From contig JBKDOL010000115.1 of NCBI GenBank assembly GCA_046343015.1, positions 62,001-126,000 of the forward strand: DNA of 64,000 nucleotides, in the 5' to 3' direction. Positions 17,182 through 26,030 of the stretch are shown one piece after another. The position numbers and the translations under genes were made by a program. Every line of letters begins with the position of its first letter. Position 1 is the stretch's first letter. Source of the DNA: BJ22 sp021298375 (GTDB lineage Bacteria > Planctomycetota > Planctomycetia > Pirellulales > Pirellulaceae). Below the pieces are notes generated by a model that was not told the origin of the DNA, made no database searches, and saw only the letters and a list, made by a program, of their open reading frames with translations.

Positions 17182-18198
17182 ATGAATTCCAGCCCGCAGC
17201 CCGACCGTCCACCGGCAACCGGCCGCCGCCCCGGGATGCGTCTGGTTCGCTGGGGAATTGTCGCCATCGTCCTGGCCGCTTTTGCCTGGACAATCTGGAA
17301 GGCTGCGAGGGAATTGAGCGACACCCCGTTTGAATGGTCCAAGCTCGGCTGGCTGGAGCTGCTCTTCGCTGGCATAGCCTACGGCGTGGCACTGGCTTGT
17401 GGCGCACGGATGTGGCAGCTCGTATTGGGTTCGATGTCAGTGACCGTGCCGTATTTAACTGCAGCCCATGCCTTTGCCGCGAGCCAATTGGCCAAATACG
17501 TTCCGGGCAAAGCAATGGTCCTCGTCGTCCGCTGTGGACTGCTCTGCAGTTCGATGGTCAAGGCAGACTCTGCTCCCGCCACTCCGTCGCGAGTCTGGCT
17601 CGGTCCGATCATCGCCAGCACGTTTGTCGAGACCTTGATGTGGGTGCTCGTGGGAGCCCAACTTGGCTGCGTCGGCTTGCTCTTTCGGCCCGGCATCTCA
17701 CCGGAACTTTTCTGGGGGGCACTCGCCGTGATGCTCTGCTTTGGGCTGCTGACGCTTCCACCAGTCTTTTCCCGGGCCATCCAAACCTTGGCCAAATTCA
17801 AACGGATCTCGAATTGGGATCCTCAATCCGTCAAACTTGACTGGCTCACTTACGGCCGAGCCTGGTCTTGGTCGCTGATTGGCTGGGTTTGGTACGGAGC
17901 CGCAATGTTCGCGATTTTGGGCGCGGTCTCGGCAGAACCGCTGGGCTGGGAGCTGTACGGCCTGGCATTAACGACGATTTGCCTCGCCACCGTTGGCGGC
18001 TTTCTTTCAATGCTCCCCGGAGGATTGGGGGTGCGCGAGCTGGTGATGCTCCCGCTGCTCAGCGGAACGCTCACCACGGCCGGAGCGCTCATCGCGGCGA
18101 TCCTGATGCGATTGGTGTGCGTCGCGGTGGAGCTACTGTTGTCAGGTTTGTGCCATGGCCTTTCGCGGGCGCGTGCTACCCCTTCGGTCGAGGCCTGA
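17182..18198 (+). CDS. UPF0104 / lysylphosphatidylglycerol synthetase-type flippase-domain protein
   Basis: 338 residues from ATG 17182; the frame runs 54 codons further upstream but without membrane or family features. Seven to eight membrane helices, with the hallmark LPGGLGVREL near residue 278 of the UPF0104/LPG_synthase_TM family. Such proteins are thought to move lipids or lipid-linked sugars across the membrane. The next gene on the same strand is a GT2 glycosyltransferase, a pairing often seen for lipid-linked sugar metabolism. Confidence 0.82.
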   Translation: MNSSPQPDRPPATGRRPGMRLVRWGIVAIVLAAFAWTIWKAARELSDTPFEWSKLGWLELLFAGIAYGVALACGARMWQLVLGSMSVTVPYLTAAHAFAASQLAKYVPGKAMVLVVRCGLLCSSMVKADSAPATPSRVWLGPIIASTFVETLMWVLVGAQLGCVGLLFRPGISPELFWGALAVMLCFGLLTLPPVFSRAIQTLAKFKRISNWDPQSVKLDWLTYGRAWSWSLIGWVWYGAAMFAILGAVSAEPLGWELYGLALTTICLATVGGFLSMLPGGLGVRELVMLPLLSGTLTTAGALIAAILMRLVCVAVELLLSGLCHGLSRARATPSVEA

Positions 18199-18386
18199 TT
18201 TCACCCCGCTTCCTCCGCAACGACTCCGGTGCGCGCAGCGGCCGGTGAATTGGTGTACACTCGGAACCGGAATGACCGAAGCACCTCGGCTCTCCGCTGC
18301 CGGGTGAACGCGACGGGGCTGGTCTTGCCCTTTGCCCTCGGCCGCAACCTCTTCGCCCGATTGCTCCTCAACCGTAATTAGTCGTC

Positions 18387-19139
18387 ATGCCCGCCGTTTC
18401 GATTGTCATCCCGCTGCGCAATGAGGCTCCAAGCTTGCCGCGGTTATACGATGAATTGCGGGCAGTTGCCCTGGCAGAAGCGTGGACTTGGGAAGCAATT
18501 TTCGTCGACGATGGCTCAAGTGATCAGAGCTGGCCGACGATCGTCCAGCTTGCCGCGTCGGCGCCCGAAGTGAGAGGCCTGAAGCTGAAGCGGAATTACG
18601 GCAAGTCAGCAGCCCTGACCGCAGGCTTTCGGGCCGCGCAGTATCCTTTCGTCGTAATGAGCGACGCCGACCTGCAGGATGTTCCCGCCGAGATTCCCAA
18701 GCTGCTGGCGGCAATCGCCGGCGGACTTGATTTGGTCACGGGCTGGAAACAGGCGCGACAGGATACTTTCGGAAAGCGGCTCGCCTCGCGCGGGTTTAAC
18801 CGGTTGGTGAATCTCACCAGTGGCTTGCGATTGCACGATCACAACTGCGGGCTGAAAGCAATGCGCCGTGAGGTTATCGCCCGCATCCCTCTCCGCGGAG
18901 GAATGCACCGCTTCCTGACCGTTTTTGCCCGACAACTTGGCTATCGCGTGGGCGAAATCGCCGTCCACCATCGGCGGAGGGAATTCGGCCAATCCAAGTA
19001 CGGCTGGCGCCGTCTACCGGAGGGACTGGTCGATCTGGTCCGCGTCACGCTGTTCGGCAAGCAACTAATCGCAACCGCCGCCAACGATCGCCAGTTGTAC
19101 GAGATCGAAACGACCGTCAACGCCGTCCGCCCGGTCTGA
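18387..19139 (+). CDS. family 2 glycosyltransferase (dolichyl-phosphate-mannose synthase-like)
   Basis: 250 residues. GT-A fold with VSIVIPLRNEAPSL at the N-terminus, FVDDGSSDQSW (about 45-55), the metal-binding SDADLQD (about 91-97) and the acceptor-side motif RRREFGQSKYG (about 195-205). No C-terminal membrane helix or GtrA domain is present, unlike many relatives. Probably transfers a sugar to polyprenyl phosphate on the cytoplasmic face. It sits between a flippase-like gene and a large membrane protein with GT-C-like features. Confidence 0.88.
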   Translation: MPAVSIVIPLRNEAPSLPRLYDELRAVALAEAWTWEAIFVDDGSSDQSWPTIVQLAASAPEVRGLKLKRNYGKSAALTAGFRAAQYPFVVMSDADLQDVPAEIPKLLAAIAGGLDLVTGWKQARQDTFGKRLASRGFNRLVNLTSGLRLHDHNCGLKAMRREVIARIPLRGGMHRFLTVFARQLGYRVGEIAVHHRRREFGQSKYGWRRLPEGLVDLVRVTLFGKQLIATAANDRQLYEIETTVNAVRPV

Positions 19140-19332
19140 GGCGGGCCAGCCAAACGGCCCGAATTTTTGGGTCAACCGAATCAAGGTGGCAGGAGGGCAT
19201 TCCGAAGCTCACCAAATTGGCCGCAAACCGGCTCTTCGATGGCCCCTCGCGATTGCACCCCGGTGAACTCAAAGAGCGAACTCCAGTTACAATGACAGCT
19301 CGCTTACCAATTTCGCTGTCCAGGGCTTTCGC

Positions 19333-21018
19333 ATGAGCCGCGCTCCTGATGAACATTACTGTGCCGTAGAAACCGGAGCGCTCTGCGCGCGAAAACACTG
19401 GTCGATTTACTGGATTTTGATCGTGGTGGCGATGACGGTCGCCAGCGGCCGGGTGCTGACCATTCGCAACCCGGAAACTCGGGGGGAATCCCCCTTTTTC
19501 AGCGCCAATGACCGCAGCCGCTGGTGCACTGTTCATGCGCTGGTCGATTTTGGGACTTACGAGATCGATCGGGTGATCGAGCGGCAGACGCCGATTCACT
19601 GGGACACGATCGACAAAGTCCAACATGTGGGGGCGGATGGACAGCTGCATTTTTACAGCAGCAAGCCGCCACTGCTGTCGACGCTGATGGCCGGGAAGTA
19701 TTGGCTTTTGCAGCAAGTCACCGGCTGGCGGATCGACCGCCAACCGCTGGAAGTGGTCCGCACGTTGCTGCTGGTTGAGAATGTCCTGCCGTTTGGTTTG
19801 CTGCTTTGGTTGATCTCCGCCTTGCTGGAGCGATTGTTCGTCGCCGATTGGACCCGATATTTCGTCCTTGCGGCAGCGGGGTTCGGCACATTTCTCACGA
19901 CATTTCTGGTGACTTTCAACAACCATCTCCCGGCGGCGGTGGCCACGATGCTGGCGATTTATTGTTTCGATCGAATCCTCAACCGCAACGCTCGGCCGGG
20001 CTTCAAACCGGAAGGACCGGCCGGTTGGGGCTGGTACCTGGCCGCGGGGTTGGCCAGCGGATTTGCGGCGGCGTGTGACTTGCCCGCCCTGTCACTGGTC
20101 GGAGTCGGTGGATTGGTTTGCCTCGCCCGCTCCTTGAGCGGCGCACTTCTGGGCTATCTCCCCGGCTTTGCCGCAGTTGCGGCGGCCTTCGCGGTCACGG
20201 GGTATCTCGCCCATGGAACTTGGGAAGTCGCGTACTCTCACCGCAGCGATGGCCCGGTTGCGACCCAGGTCAGCGGTGACCACGCTGCCAGTTTGGACGC
20301 GGGCGAGCTCCCGGAACCCTTCGTCGCAGCAATCAAACAGTCTGACTTGGCCAGCGTGTGGAGTGGGATGAAGCTCCCCCGCGTCGAGCCCGGGACCTGG
20401 ATGGGTCAAGCCGAATCGATTGAGGGACGCTGGGTCGTCCGGGATGAACTCGGTCCTGGCCAATTTGTCATTTTGCGCCCCGCGGAAAGTCTGTATCAGA
20501 TTCGACACTGGAACAATTGGTACGACTACCCCGGGAGTTACTGGTCGACAGCGAATGAGCGCCGCTCCGAAGTCGATTACGGCCAGCGCTCGCAACTGGT
20601 TTATGCATTTCACATGCTGTTTGGACACCACGGGATATTCTCGCTCACGCCGCTGTGGATATTGAGCGCGGCGGGCTTGGCCGGATTGCTGTTGGTGAAG
20701 ATTTATCGGCTGCGCTGGCTGGGAGCGATCGGCCTGGTGCTGACTATCGTCGTGTTTGCCTTTTACATGACTCGCCCCGAACATGACCGAAATTACGGTG
20801 GCCAAACCAGCGGACTGCGGTGGACCTTTTGGCTGATTCCGATCTGGCTCGTCGCGCTGGTTCCGGTCGTCCAGTCGCTGGCCCGAACCCGGACGGGGAG
20901 GGTGATTTGTTTCTGCCTGCTGGGGGCAAGCATCATCAGCGCGGGGTATTCGGCCGCGAACCCCTGGGTCCATCCCTGGCTCTATCAAATCTGGGAACTG
21001 ACGGGCTTGCCGCGATAA
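19333..21018 (+). CDS. polytopic membrane protein, possible GT-C type glycosyltransferase
   Basis: 561 residues with about ten membrane helices. Early residues hold a soluble loop with an acidic, possibly catalytic region (ANDRSRWCTVHALVDFGTYEID) followed by YSSKPPLLSTLMA, a motif common in planctomycete GT39-like membrane proteins. A periplasmic loop of about 130 residues (around 285-420) separates the two membrane halves. It lies downstream of a GT2 enzyme that could supply its lipid-linked donor. The family assignment is tentative. Confidence 0.6.
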   Translation: MSRAPDEHYCAVETGALCARKHWSIYWILIVVAMTVASGRVLTIRNPETRGESPFFSANDRSRWCTVHALVDFGTYEIDRVIERQTPIHWDTIDKVQHVGADGQLHFYSSKPPLLSTLMAGKYWLLQQVTGWRIDRQPLEVVRTLLLVENVLPFGLLLWLISALLERLFVADWTRYFVLAAAGFGTFLTTFLVTFNNHLPAAVATMLAIYCFDRILNRNARPGFKPEGPAGWGWYLAAGLASGFAAACDLPALSLVGVGGLVCLARSLSGALLGYLPGFAAVAAAFAVTGYLAHGTWEVAYSHRSDGPVATQVSGDHAASLDAGELPEPFVAAIKQSDLASVWSGMKLPRVEPGTWMGQAESIEGRWVVRDELGPGQFVILRPAESLYQIRHWNNWYDYPGSYWSTANERRSEVDYGQRSQLVYAFHMLFGHHGIFSLTPLWILSAAGLAGLLLVKIYRLRWLGAIGLVLTIVVFAFYMTRPEHDRNYGGQTSGLRWTFWLIPIWLVALVPVVQSLARTRTGRVICFCLLGASIISAGYSAANPWVHPWLYQIWELTGLPR

Positions 21019-21095
21019 CGCCCGGAGTGAGATGAGTTGCCCAGTTGCCGAAACGTACGCTGCTGCGACCTTTGACCGGGGTCGAAAGGGAACTC

Positions 21096-21129
21096 CAGCG
21101 ACTTTACAGCGACTTTGCAGCGACTTTGG
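21096..21129. repeat. 11-bp tandem repeat, three units
   Basis: CAGCGACTTTA, CAGCGACTTTG, CAGCGACTTTGG in direct succession in the spacer before cysS. Confidence 0.85.
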
Positions 21130-21138
21130 CCCGGCGCT

Positions 21139-21182
21139 TGTCCGGCCACTTGGACTTCGCTGTCCGGCCACTTGGAGTTCGC
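21139..21182. repeat. 22-bp tandem repeat, two units
   Basis: Two 22-bp units beginning TGTCCGGCCACTTGGA at 21139 and 21161 differ at one base (C versus G at unit position 17). They follow the 11-bp array by 9 bp. Confidence 0.9.
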
Positions 21183-21326
21183 CTCTGGGCGCTAAATCAC
21201 CTTGCCTCGCCGCGGCCATCCCGGCTAAATTGCGGGCAATCCGCCGACGGCTCGACTTGGCCTCCGGGAAATCATGGAAGCTGCATTCAGCGCTGCCAAC
21301 TCGCCAACTTACCTGCAAAAATTCGA

Positions 21327-22847
21327 ATGAACATTCAATTTTACAACTCGTTGACCAATCGCCTTGAGAAGTTTGAATCGCTTGAGCCGGGCAAGGTCCG
21401 GATGTACAGCTGCGGGCCGACCGTCTACGACTTTGCCCACATTGGAAATTTCCGGACCTTTCTCTTTGGCGACGTGCTGCGTCGGTTCCTCGAGTTGGCG
21501 GGTTATGAAGTCAATCAGGTGATGAACATCACCGATGTGGGACACATGACCGACGGCGAAGAGGACCGCATGACGCAGGCTGCGGCCCGGATGAAAGAGA
21601 ACAAAAAGTCCGGCCGGGTTGCCGAGGGCGCCGTCGAAAATCCGGATGACCCTTACCAAATCGCCGAGTACTACACCCAAGCGTTCCTCGCCGATGCCCG
21701 GAAGCTCGGCTACAAGGTTGCTTTTGAGTATCCGCAGAAGATGCCGAGAGCAACCGAACATGTCGGCGGAATGCTGGCGATGATCCAGAAACTGATCGAG
21801 CGGGGACACGCCTACATCGCCGATGACGGCGTGGTCTACTTCAGCGTCGAGAGCTTTCCTGCTTACGGCAGGCTCAGTGGCAACACGCTGGAGCATCTGC
21901 AGACTGGAGCTGGGGGACGCGTATCGGACGAAAATCAGTCCAGGAAGCGACATCCGGCCGACTTCATGCTCTGGAAGCCGGACTCGCACCACATCATGAA
22001 ATGGCCCAGCCCGTGGGGCGTGGGCTATCCGGGGTGGCATATTGAATGCTCGGTGATGGCTCGCGAACTTCTGGGACATGACCTGATCGACATCCACACC
22101 GGCGGCGAAGATTTGATTTTCCCTCACCATGAGTGCGAAATTGCTCAGTCTTGCGGCGCGTCTGGAAAGGACACGTTCGCCCGATTCTGGATTCACGCCC
22201 GCTTCCTCTTCGTCGAGGGGGAGAAAATGTCCAAATCGCGCGGCAACTTCTTCACCGCCCGGGATATTTTCGAAGGCAAGAAGGTCGGCGGTGTCAAAGG
22301 GCGCGAAGTCCAACCCGAGGTCCTGCGATTTGAGCTGATCAAAGCCCATTACCGAACCAACATGAACTTTACCGAAAAGGGCTTGGCCGATTCGGCGACC
22401 ACCGTGCGGCGGTTCATGGAGTTGCGACAACAACTCGACGAGAAAACTGGCGGACAAGCTGCACCGGTCGACCTCAGTCATCCCGTGCTTGAACAATTTG
22501 CAGCTGCACTGGCAGACGACTTGAACATTGCCGGCGCGTTGGCTGTGGTAATTCCTTGGGCGGGTGGTTCCCACCCCGATCCCCATCTTTCACTGGGTGT
22601 CTGGAAGAAGATCAATTCGGTGCTCAGTGTCGCTCCGATTAACGAAGGTATCGCCGCCGCGGCTGGCCTGACGTCGGCCGTCGACCCGCGGCTGGAGCAA
22701 GCTCAAGGCTGGTGCCGGGAGCTGGATGCGGCACGCGCCGCAAAGAATTTCTCGCTGGCCGATGAACTGCGAAAGCGCATCCAGGATGCAGGCTTCGAAG
22801 TCCGAACGACCAAAGAGGGTACGGTGATTCAAAAGACACTGGCTTGA
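21327..22847 (+). CDS. cysS: cysteinyl-tRNA synthetase
   Basis: 506 residues from ATG 21327, which begins the family N-terminus (FYNSLTNRLEKF). Class I signatures: SCGPTVYDFAHIGNFR with zinc ligand C29 and HIGN at 38-41, further zinc ligands in GWHIECS and HHECEIAQS, and KMSKSRGNF. The DALR-type helical domain follows. There is an insertion of about 30 charged residues after DVGHMTD (around 75-110), and an extension near the C-terminus. It attaches cysteine to tRNA-Cys. Ends convergent with the DUF1080 gene, without a clear terminator. Confidence 0.95.
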   Translation: MNIQFYNSLTNRLEKFESLEPGKVRMYSCGPTVYDFAHIGNFRTFLFGDVLRRFLELAGYEVNQVMNITDVGHMTDGEEDRMTQAAARMKENKKSGRVAEGAVENPDDPYQIAEYYTQAFLADARKLGYKVAFEYPQKMPRATEHVGGMLAMIQKLIERGHAYIADDGVVYFSVESFPAYGRLSGNTLEHLQTGAGGRVSDENQSRKRHPADFMLWKPDSHHIMKWPSPWGVGYPGWHIECSVMARELLGHDLIDIHTGGEDLIFPHHECEIAQSCGASGKDTFARFWIHARFLFVEGEKMSKSRGNFFTARDIFEGKKVGGVKGREVQPEVLRFELIKAHYRTNMNFTEKGLADSATTVRRFMELRQQLDEKTGGQAAPVDLSHPVLEQFAAALADDLNIAGALAVVIPWAGGSHPDPHLSLGVWKKINSVLSVAPINEGIAAAAGLTSAVDPRLEQAQGWCRELDAARAAKNFSLADELRKRIQDAGFEVRTTKEGTVIQKTLA

Positions 22848-23029
22848 GGCGGGTAACCTCGCACCCCCGAAATCGCACGCCCTGTTCCCTCTCGGCGCGG
22901 GCCGGGTCGCCGGATTGAGAGGCTGTGGGCAAACGCGCGTTCTGCCGGCATGGACCTCGAAGTGGACGCGGAATCTCCGGTGACGATGCCGCACTCAGAC
23001 TTTGTCCCTGCTCGGCCGGGGGCACTTTT

Positions 23030-23776
23030 TCATTCTTCGTGCAGGACCTTCAGATACAGGTTGCGCCAAGCAACCCGGCAACTCGGTCCATTGTGCACCT
23101 GCAAACCGATGAAGCCTCGATAAGTCGCATCCTTCTCGTCCTGGTCGAGAAAATCGACGCGTTGCTCTCCATTGAGCCACGTTTCGATATGATTTCCTGC
23201 ACAGCGAATGGTGATCACATTCCAATCCTCCCAGCGGAAAAGTTGCTGACCTTGTGCAGTGAACTTCTGCTCGGCCTCCTTATCGCCTTGCCGCGGGAAG
23301 AGCCAGCCCCGGCGGGCCTCGTCGTAAAGTCCGGCTGTCCAACTGCGGGGGTGATTTTGATCGTGCTCGCATTGGTATCCAAAGACGCGGCCGTCGGGAT
23401 CAGGGCGACCATCTTTGCCGGGACGCTGGTTGGCGCGAAACATCAATCCCGAATTGCCCGCGCGGTCGAGAAACCGGAATTCGAACGCCAGCTCAAAATC
23501 CTTGAAGGTCTCTTCGGTACAAAGAAACGTGTTGGCATTGATATTCTCGCCGTAGCCGACAATCGCCCCGTCCTCGACTTTGTACTGACCATTGCCGTTT
23601 AACGACCGCCAGCCCTGGAGATCTTTGCCGTTGAAAAGCGGCTCGAACCCCGCCGCTTTCAGGGCGATCACATCCAGGTGCCCCGCCGCCGTCAGGGGAG
23701 CCTGCGCCCAACTGGCGGTCGCTCCGCCGATCCAGTTCAGGCAGGTCATGGCCAATAAAATCAGGCAACTCCGCAT
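23030..23776 (-). CDS. secreted DUF1080 (3-keto-disaccharide hydrolase-like) protein
   Basis: 248 residues. Signal peptide ILLAMTCLNWIGGATASWAQ, then a single DUF1080 domain: GFEPLFNGKDLQGWRSLNGN (about 47-66, family hallmark), NTFLCTEETFKDFELAFEFR and SGLMFRANQRPGKDG, ending ATYRGFIGLQVHNGP. The fold is a concanavalin-type beta sandwich. Members are numerous in planctomycetes, and some hydrolyse 3-keto-glycosides; the substrate here is unknown. The gene is alone on its strand and convergent with cysS. Confidence 0.9.
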   Translation of the reverse strand: MRSCLILLAMTCLNWIGGATASWAQAPLTAAGHLDVIALKAAGFEPLFNGKDLQGWRSLNGNGQYKVEDGAIVGYGENINANTFLCTEETFKDFELAFEFRFLDRAGNSGLMFRANQRPGKDGRPDPDGRVFGYQCEHDQNHPRSWTAGLYDEARRGWLFPRQGDKEAEQKFTAQGQQLFRWEDWNVITIRCAGNHIETWLNGEQRVDFLDQDEKDATYRGFIGLQVHNGPSCRVAWRNLYLKVLHEE

Positions 23777-24043
23777 CGGGGCAGCTCCTCAGTCATGGTT
23801 CGCCTCGGTCTCAAAGGCTTCGCTTGCCCAGCCGAGTACATGGCAACTCAAGCAACCGCCTGAGTCTTGGCCGGATTATAGCTTCTAAAGTCCCGGGCTT
23901 CACCATTCCCGAGCGCCGGGCGGGGCAGATGTTTTTTCCCCCGCAAAGCTGGCCAGTCTCTGTTCAACCTGCCACAATCAGGGGACCCGCGGCAACACCG
24001 CGAGCCAGCGATTCGTTTTTCTACTCCAGCTCCCAGCAACCCC

Positions 24044-25048
24044 ATGTCCGTCGACAACTCACTGCAACGCGATGCCGAGACTTTCCGCCAACGTTATCAG
24101 GAAGTCAAATCTGAAATCGGAAAAGTGATTGTCGGTCACGACGAGATCGTGCACGGCGTCCTTACCAGCCTGATGATTGGCGGCCACTGCCTGCTCGAGG
24201 GAGCGCCGGGGCTGGGCAAGACGCTACTCGTTCGTACGTTGGCCCAAGTCCTCGACCTCGATTTCTCCCGCATCCAATTCACACCGGACCTGATGCCAGC
24301 CGATATTCTCGGCACGAACATGGTCGTTGAGACACCTGATGGCAAACGAATCTTCGAGTTTCAGCGAGGTCCGATTTTCACCCAGATCTGCCTGGCCGAC
24401 GAAATCAACCGGGCGACTCCCAAGACGCAGTCGGCGATGCTGGAGACGATGCAGGAGGGAACCGTGACGGTTGCCGGGACGCGGTACGAATTAAAGCGTC
24501 CGTTTTTTGTGCTCGCCACGCAAAACCCGATCGAACAGGAGGGCACCTACCCGTTGCCCGAGGCGCAACTGGATCGCTTTCTGTTTAAGCTGATCGTCGA
24601 TTATTCGGGCCGCGAGGAACTGGCGACCATTATTGACCGGACGACCCGGGGGATCAGCATCGAACCGCGGCGGGTGATGGACGGAGCTGAAATCCTCAAA
24701 TGGCAAGGGTTGATCCGGCAAGTCATTCTGGCCGACCACCTCCGTGACTACATCGTGAGATTGGTCTTGGCAACGCATCCAGAGGGCCCCCATGCGGCCG
24801 AGATTACGAACCGCTACCTGCGCTGGGGCAGCAGCCCGCGAGGAGCACAGACGATTGCACTTGCGGCAAAAGTCCGGGCGCTGCTCGAGGGGCGGTTCAA
24901 TGTCAGCTTCGAGGATGTGCGGAAGACATTCCTTCCCTCGCTGCGCCATCGCGTGATCCCCAATTTTGAGGCGCTGGCTGAAGGCATTTCCACTGACCAG
25001 ATTCTGCTGGAAGTCCTTGAGAAAACTCCGCAGAAGTCAGATGCCTGA
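24044..25048 (+). CDS. MoxR family AAA+ ATPase
   Basis: 334 residues. Walker A EGAPGLGKT (52-60), Walker B CLADEINR with the MoxR-typical PKTQSAMLETMQEG after it, sensor 1 FVLATQNPIEQEGTYPLPEAQLDRF, and the C-terminal lid domain (AAA_lid_2). MoxR ATPases act as chaperones that remodel VWA-domain partners. The next two genes, DUF58 and a BatA-like VWA protein, are exactly such partners, so the three form one functional unit. Confidence 0.94.
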   Translation: MSVDNSLQRDAETFRQRYQEVKSEIGKVIVGHDEIVHGVLTSLMIGGHCLLEGAPGLGKTLLVRTLAQVLDLDFSRIQFTPDLMPADILGTNMVVETPDGKRIFEFQRGPIFTQICLADEINRATPKTQSAMLETMQEGTVTVAGTRYELKRPFFVLATQNPIEQEGTYPLPEAQLDRFLFKLIVDYSGREELATIIDRTTRGISIEPRRVMDGAEILKWQGLIRQVILADHLRDYIVRLVLATHPEGPHAAEITNRYLRWGSSPRGAQTIALAAKVRALLEGRFNVSFEDVRKTFLPSLRHRVIPNFEALAEGISTDQILLEVLEKTPQKSDA

Positions 25049-25133
25049 GAACACTGATTGAAGCCTCTCAAGCTCCTCAGCTGCTCCCGATTTCCTGACT
25101 GGTCGCTCCTCGCTCATTCGCAAACCAAAGCCC

Positions 25134-26030
25134 ATGAAAGTCCAACCGTCCACTGCGACGCTTTTGCCGCCCCAGCTGCTCGCGCAACTGGAACGGATGG
25201 AGCTCGTCAGCCGCAAGATCTTTCGCGGCCGGATGAAAGGTGAGCGGCGGAGCAGGCGCAAAGGGCAATCAGTCGAGTTCGCCGACTTCCGCAATTATGT
25301 TCCGGGCGATGATCTCCGCTTTATCGACTGGAACCTCTACGCCCGACTCGACAAGCTCTTTCTCAAGCTCTTTCAGGAGGAAGAAGACCTGCACTTTTAC
25401 GCGCTCATCGATTGCAGTCCCAGCATGGACTTCGGGGAGCCGAGCAAGTTTCTATATGCCAGGCAGCTCGCGGCGGCGTTGGGTTACATCGGGCTCTGCC
25501 GCAGCGACCGCGTGAAAATCGAGCCATTGGGCCTGCCAGTCGCAAGGGCTGCCCCGGCACTTCGGGGCCGAGGCAGTCTCTGGCGAATGCTCAGCTATCT
25601 CGAACAGTTGCCCTGCAGCGGAACGACTGACTTGACCGCTGCTGTCAAGTCTTTCTGTCTGCGAAATGCCGGCAAGGGAATCGTGGTTCTCATCTCGGAC
25701 TTGATGGACAAGAACGGGTACGAGTCGGCACTGCGGGCGCTCATCGCCCGGGACTTGGACGTGTACGTGATTCAAGTGCTCAGCCAAGCCGAAATCGACC
25801 CCGACCTGAAAGGCGATTTGCGGCTGGTGGATGTCGAAGATCAGGCTGTCACCGAGGTCAGCGTCAGTCCGCGACTGCTGGACAAGTACCGTCGCACCCT
25901 GGCGACATTCATCGAAACGGCTCGCGAATTCTCGGCCCGCCGAGGAATCAGCTACATGATGACCAGTACCGATCGCCCGGTTGAGCGGCTGATTTCGCGC
26001 TACCTTCGTCAACGAGGGCTGGTGCGATGA
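25134..26030 (+). CDS. DUF58 domain protein (VWA-like)
   Basis: 298 residues, soluble. The DUF58 signature EFADFRNYVPGDDLRFIDW lies at about 48-66, followed by a VWA-type fold with a MIDAS-like DCSPSMDFG (93-101). It follows the MoxR ATPase by 85 bp and overlaps the next gene by 4 bp at its stop (ATGA), so the three are co-translated. Expected partner of the MoxR ATPase. Confidence 0.92.
   Translation: MKVQPSTATLLPPQLLAQLERMELVSRKIFRGRMKGERRSRRKGQSVEFADFRNYVPGDDLRFIDWNLYARLDKLFLKLFQEEEDLHFYALIDCSPSMDFGEPSKFLYARQLAAALGYIGLCRSDRVKIEPLGLPVARAAPALRGRGSLWRMLSYLEQLPCSGTTDLTAAVKSFCLRNAGKGIVVLISDLMDKNGYESALRALIARDLDVYVIQVLSQAEIDPDLKGDLRLVDVEDQAVTEVSVSPRLLDKYRRTLATFIETAREFSARRGISYMMTSTDRPVERLISRYLRQRGLVR

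Larger units (their letters stand above)
21019..21326. other. gene-free interval with two tandem repeats
   Basis: An open frame runs through this stretch into cysS from 21045, but its translation is repeat-derived and the conserved CysS N-terminus starts only at 21327. It holds an 11-bp and a 22-bp tandem repeat. No clear promoter or terminator seen. Confidence 0.55.

Noticed and set aside
21045..21326. 94-codon N-terminal extension of cysS
   Set aside because: It is translated from tandem repeats and lies before the conserved start of the family.
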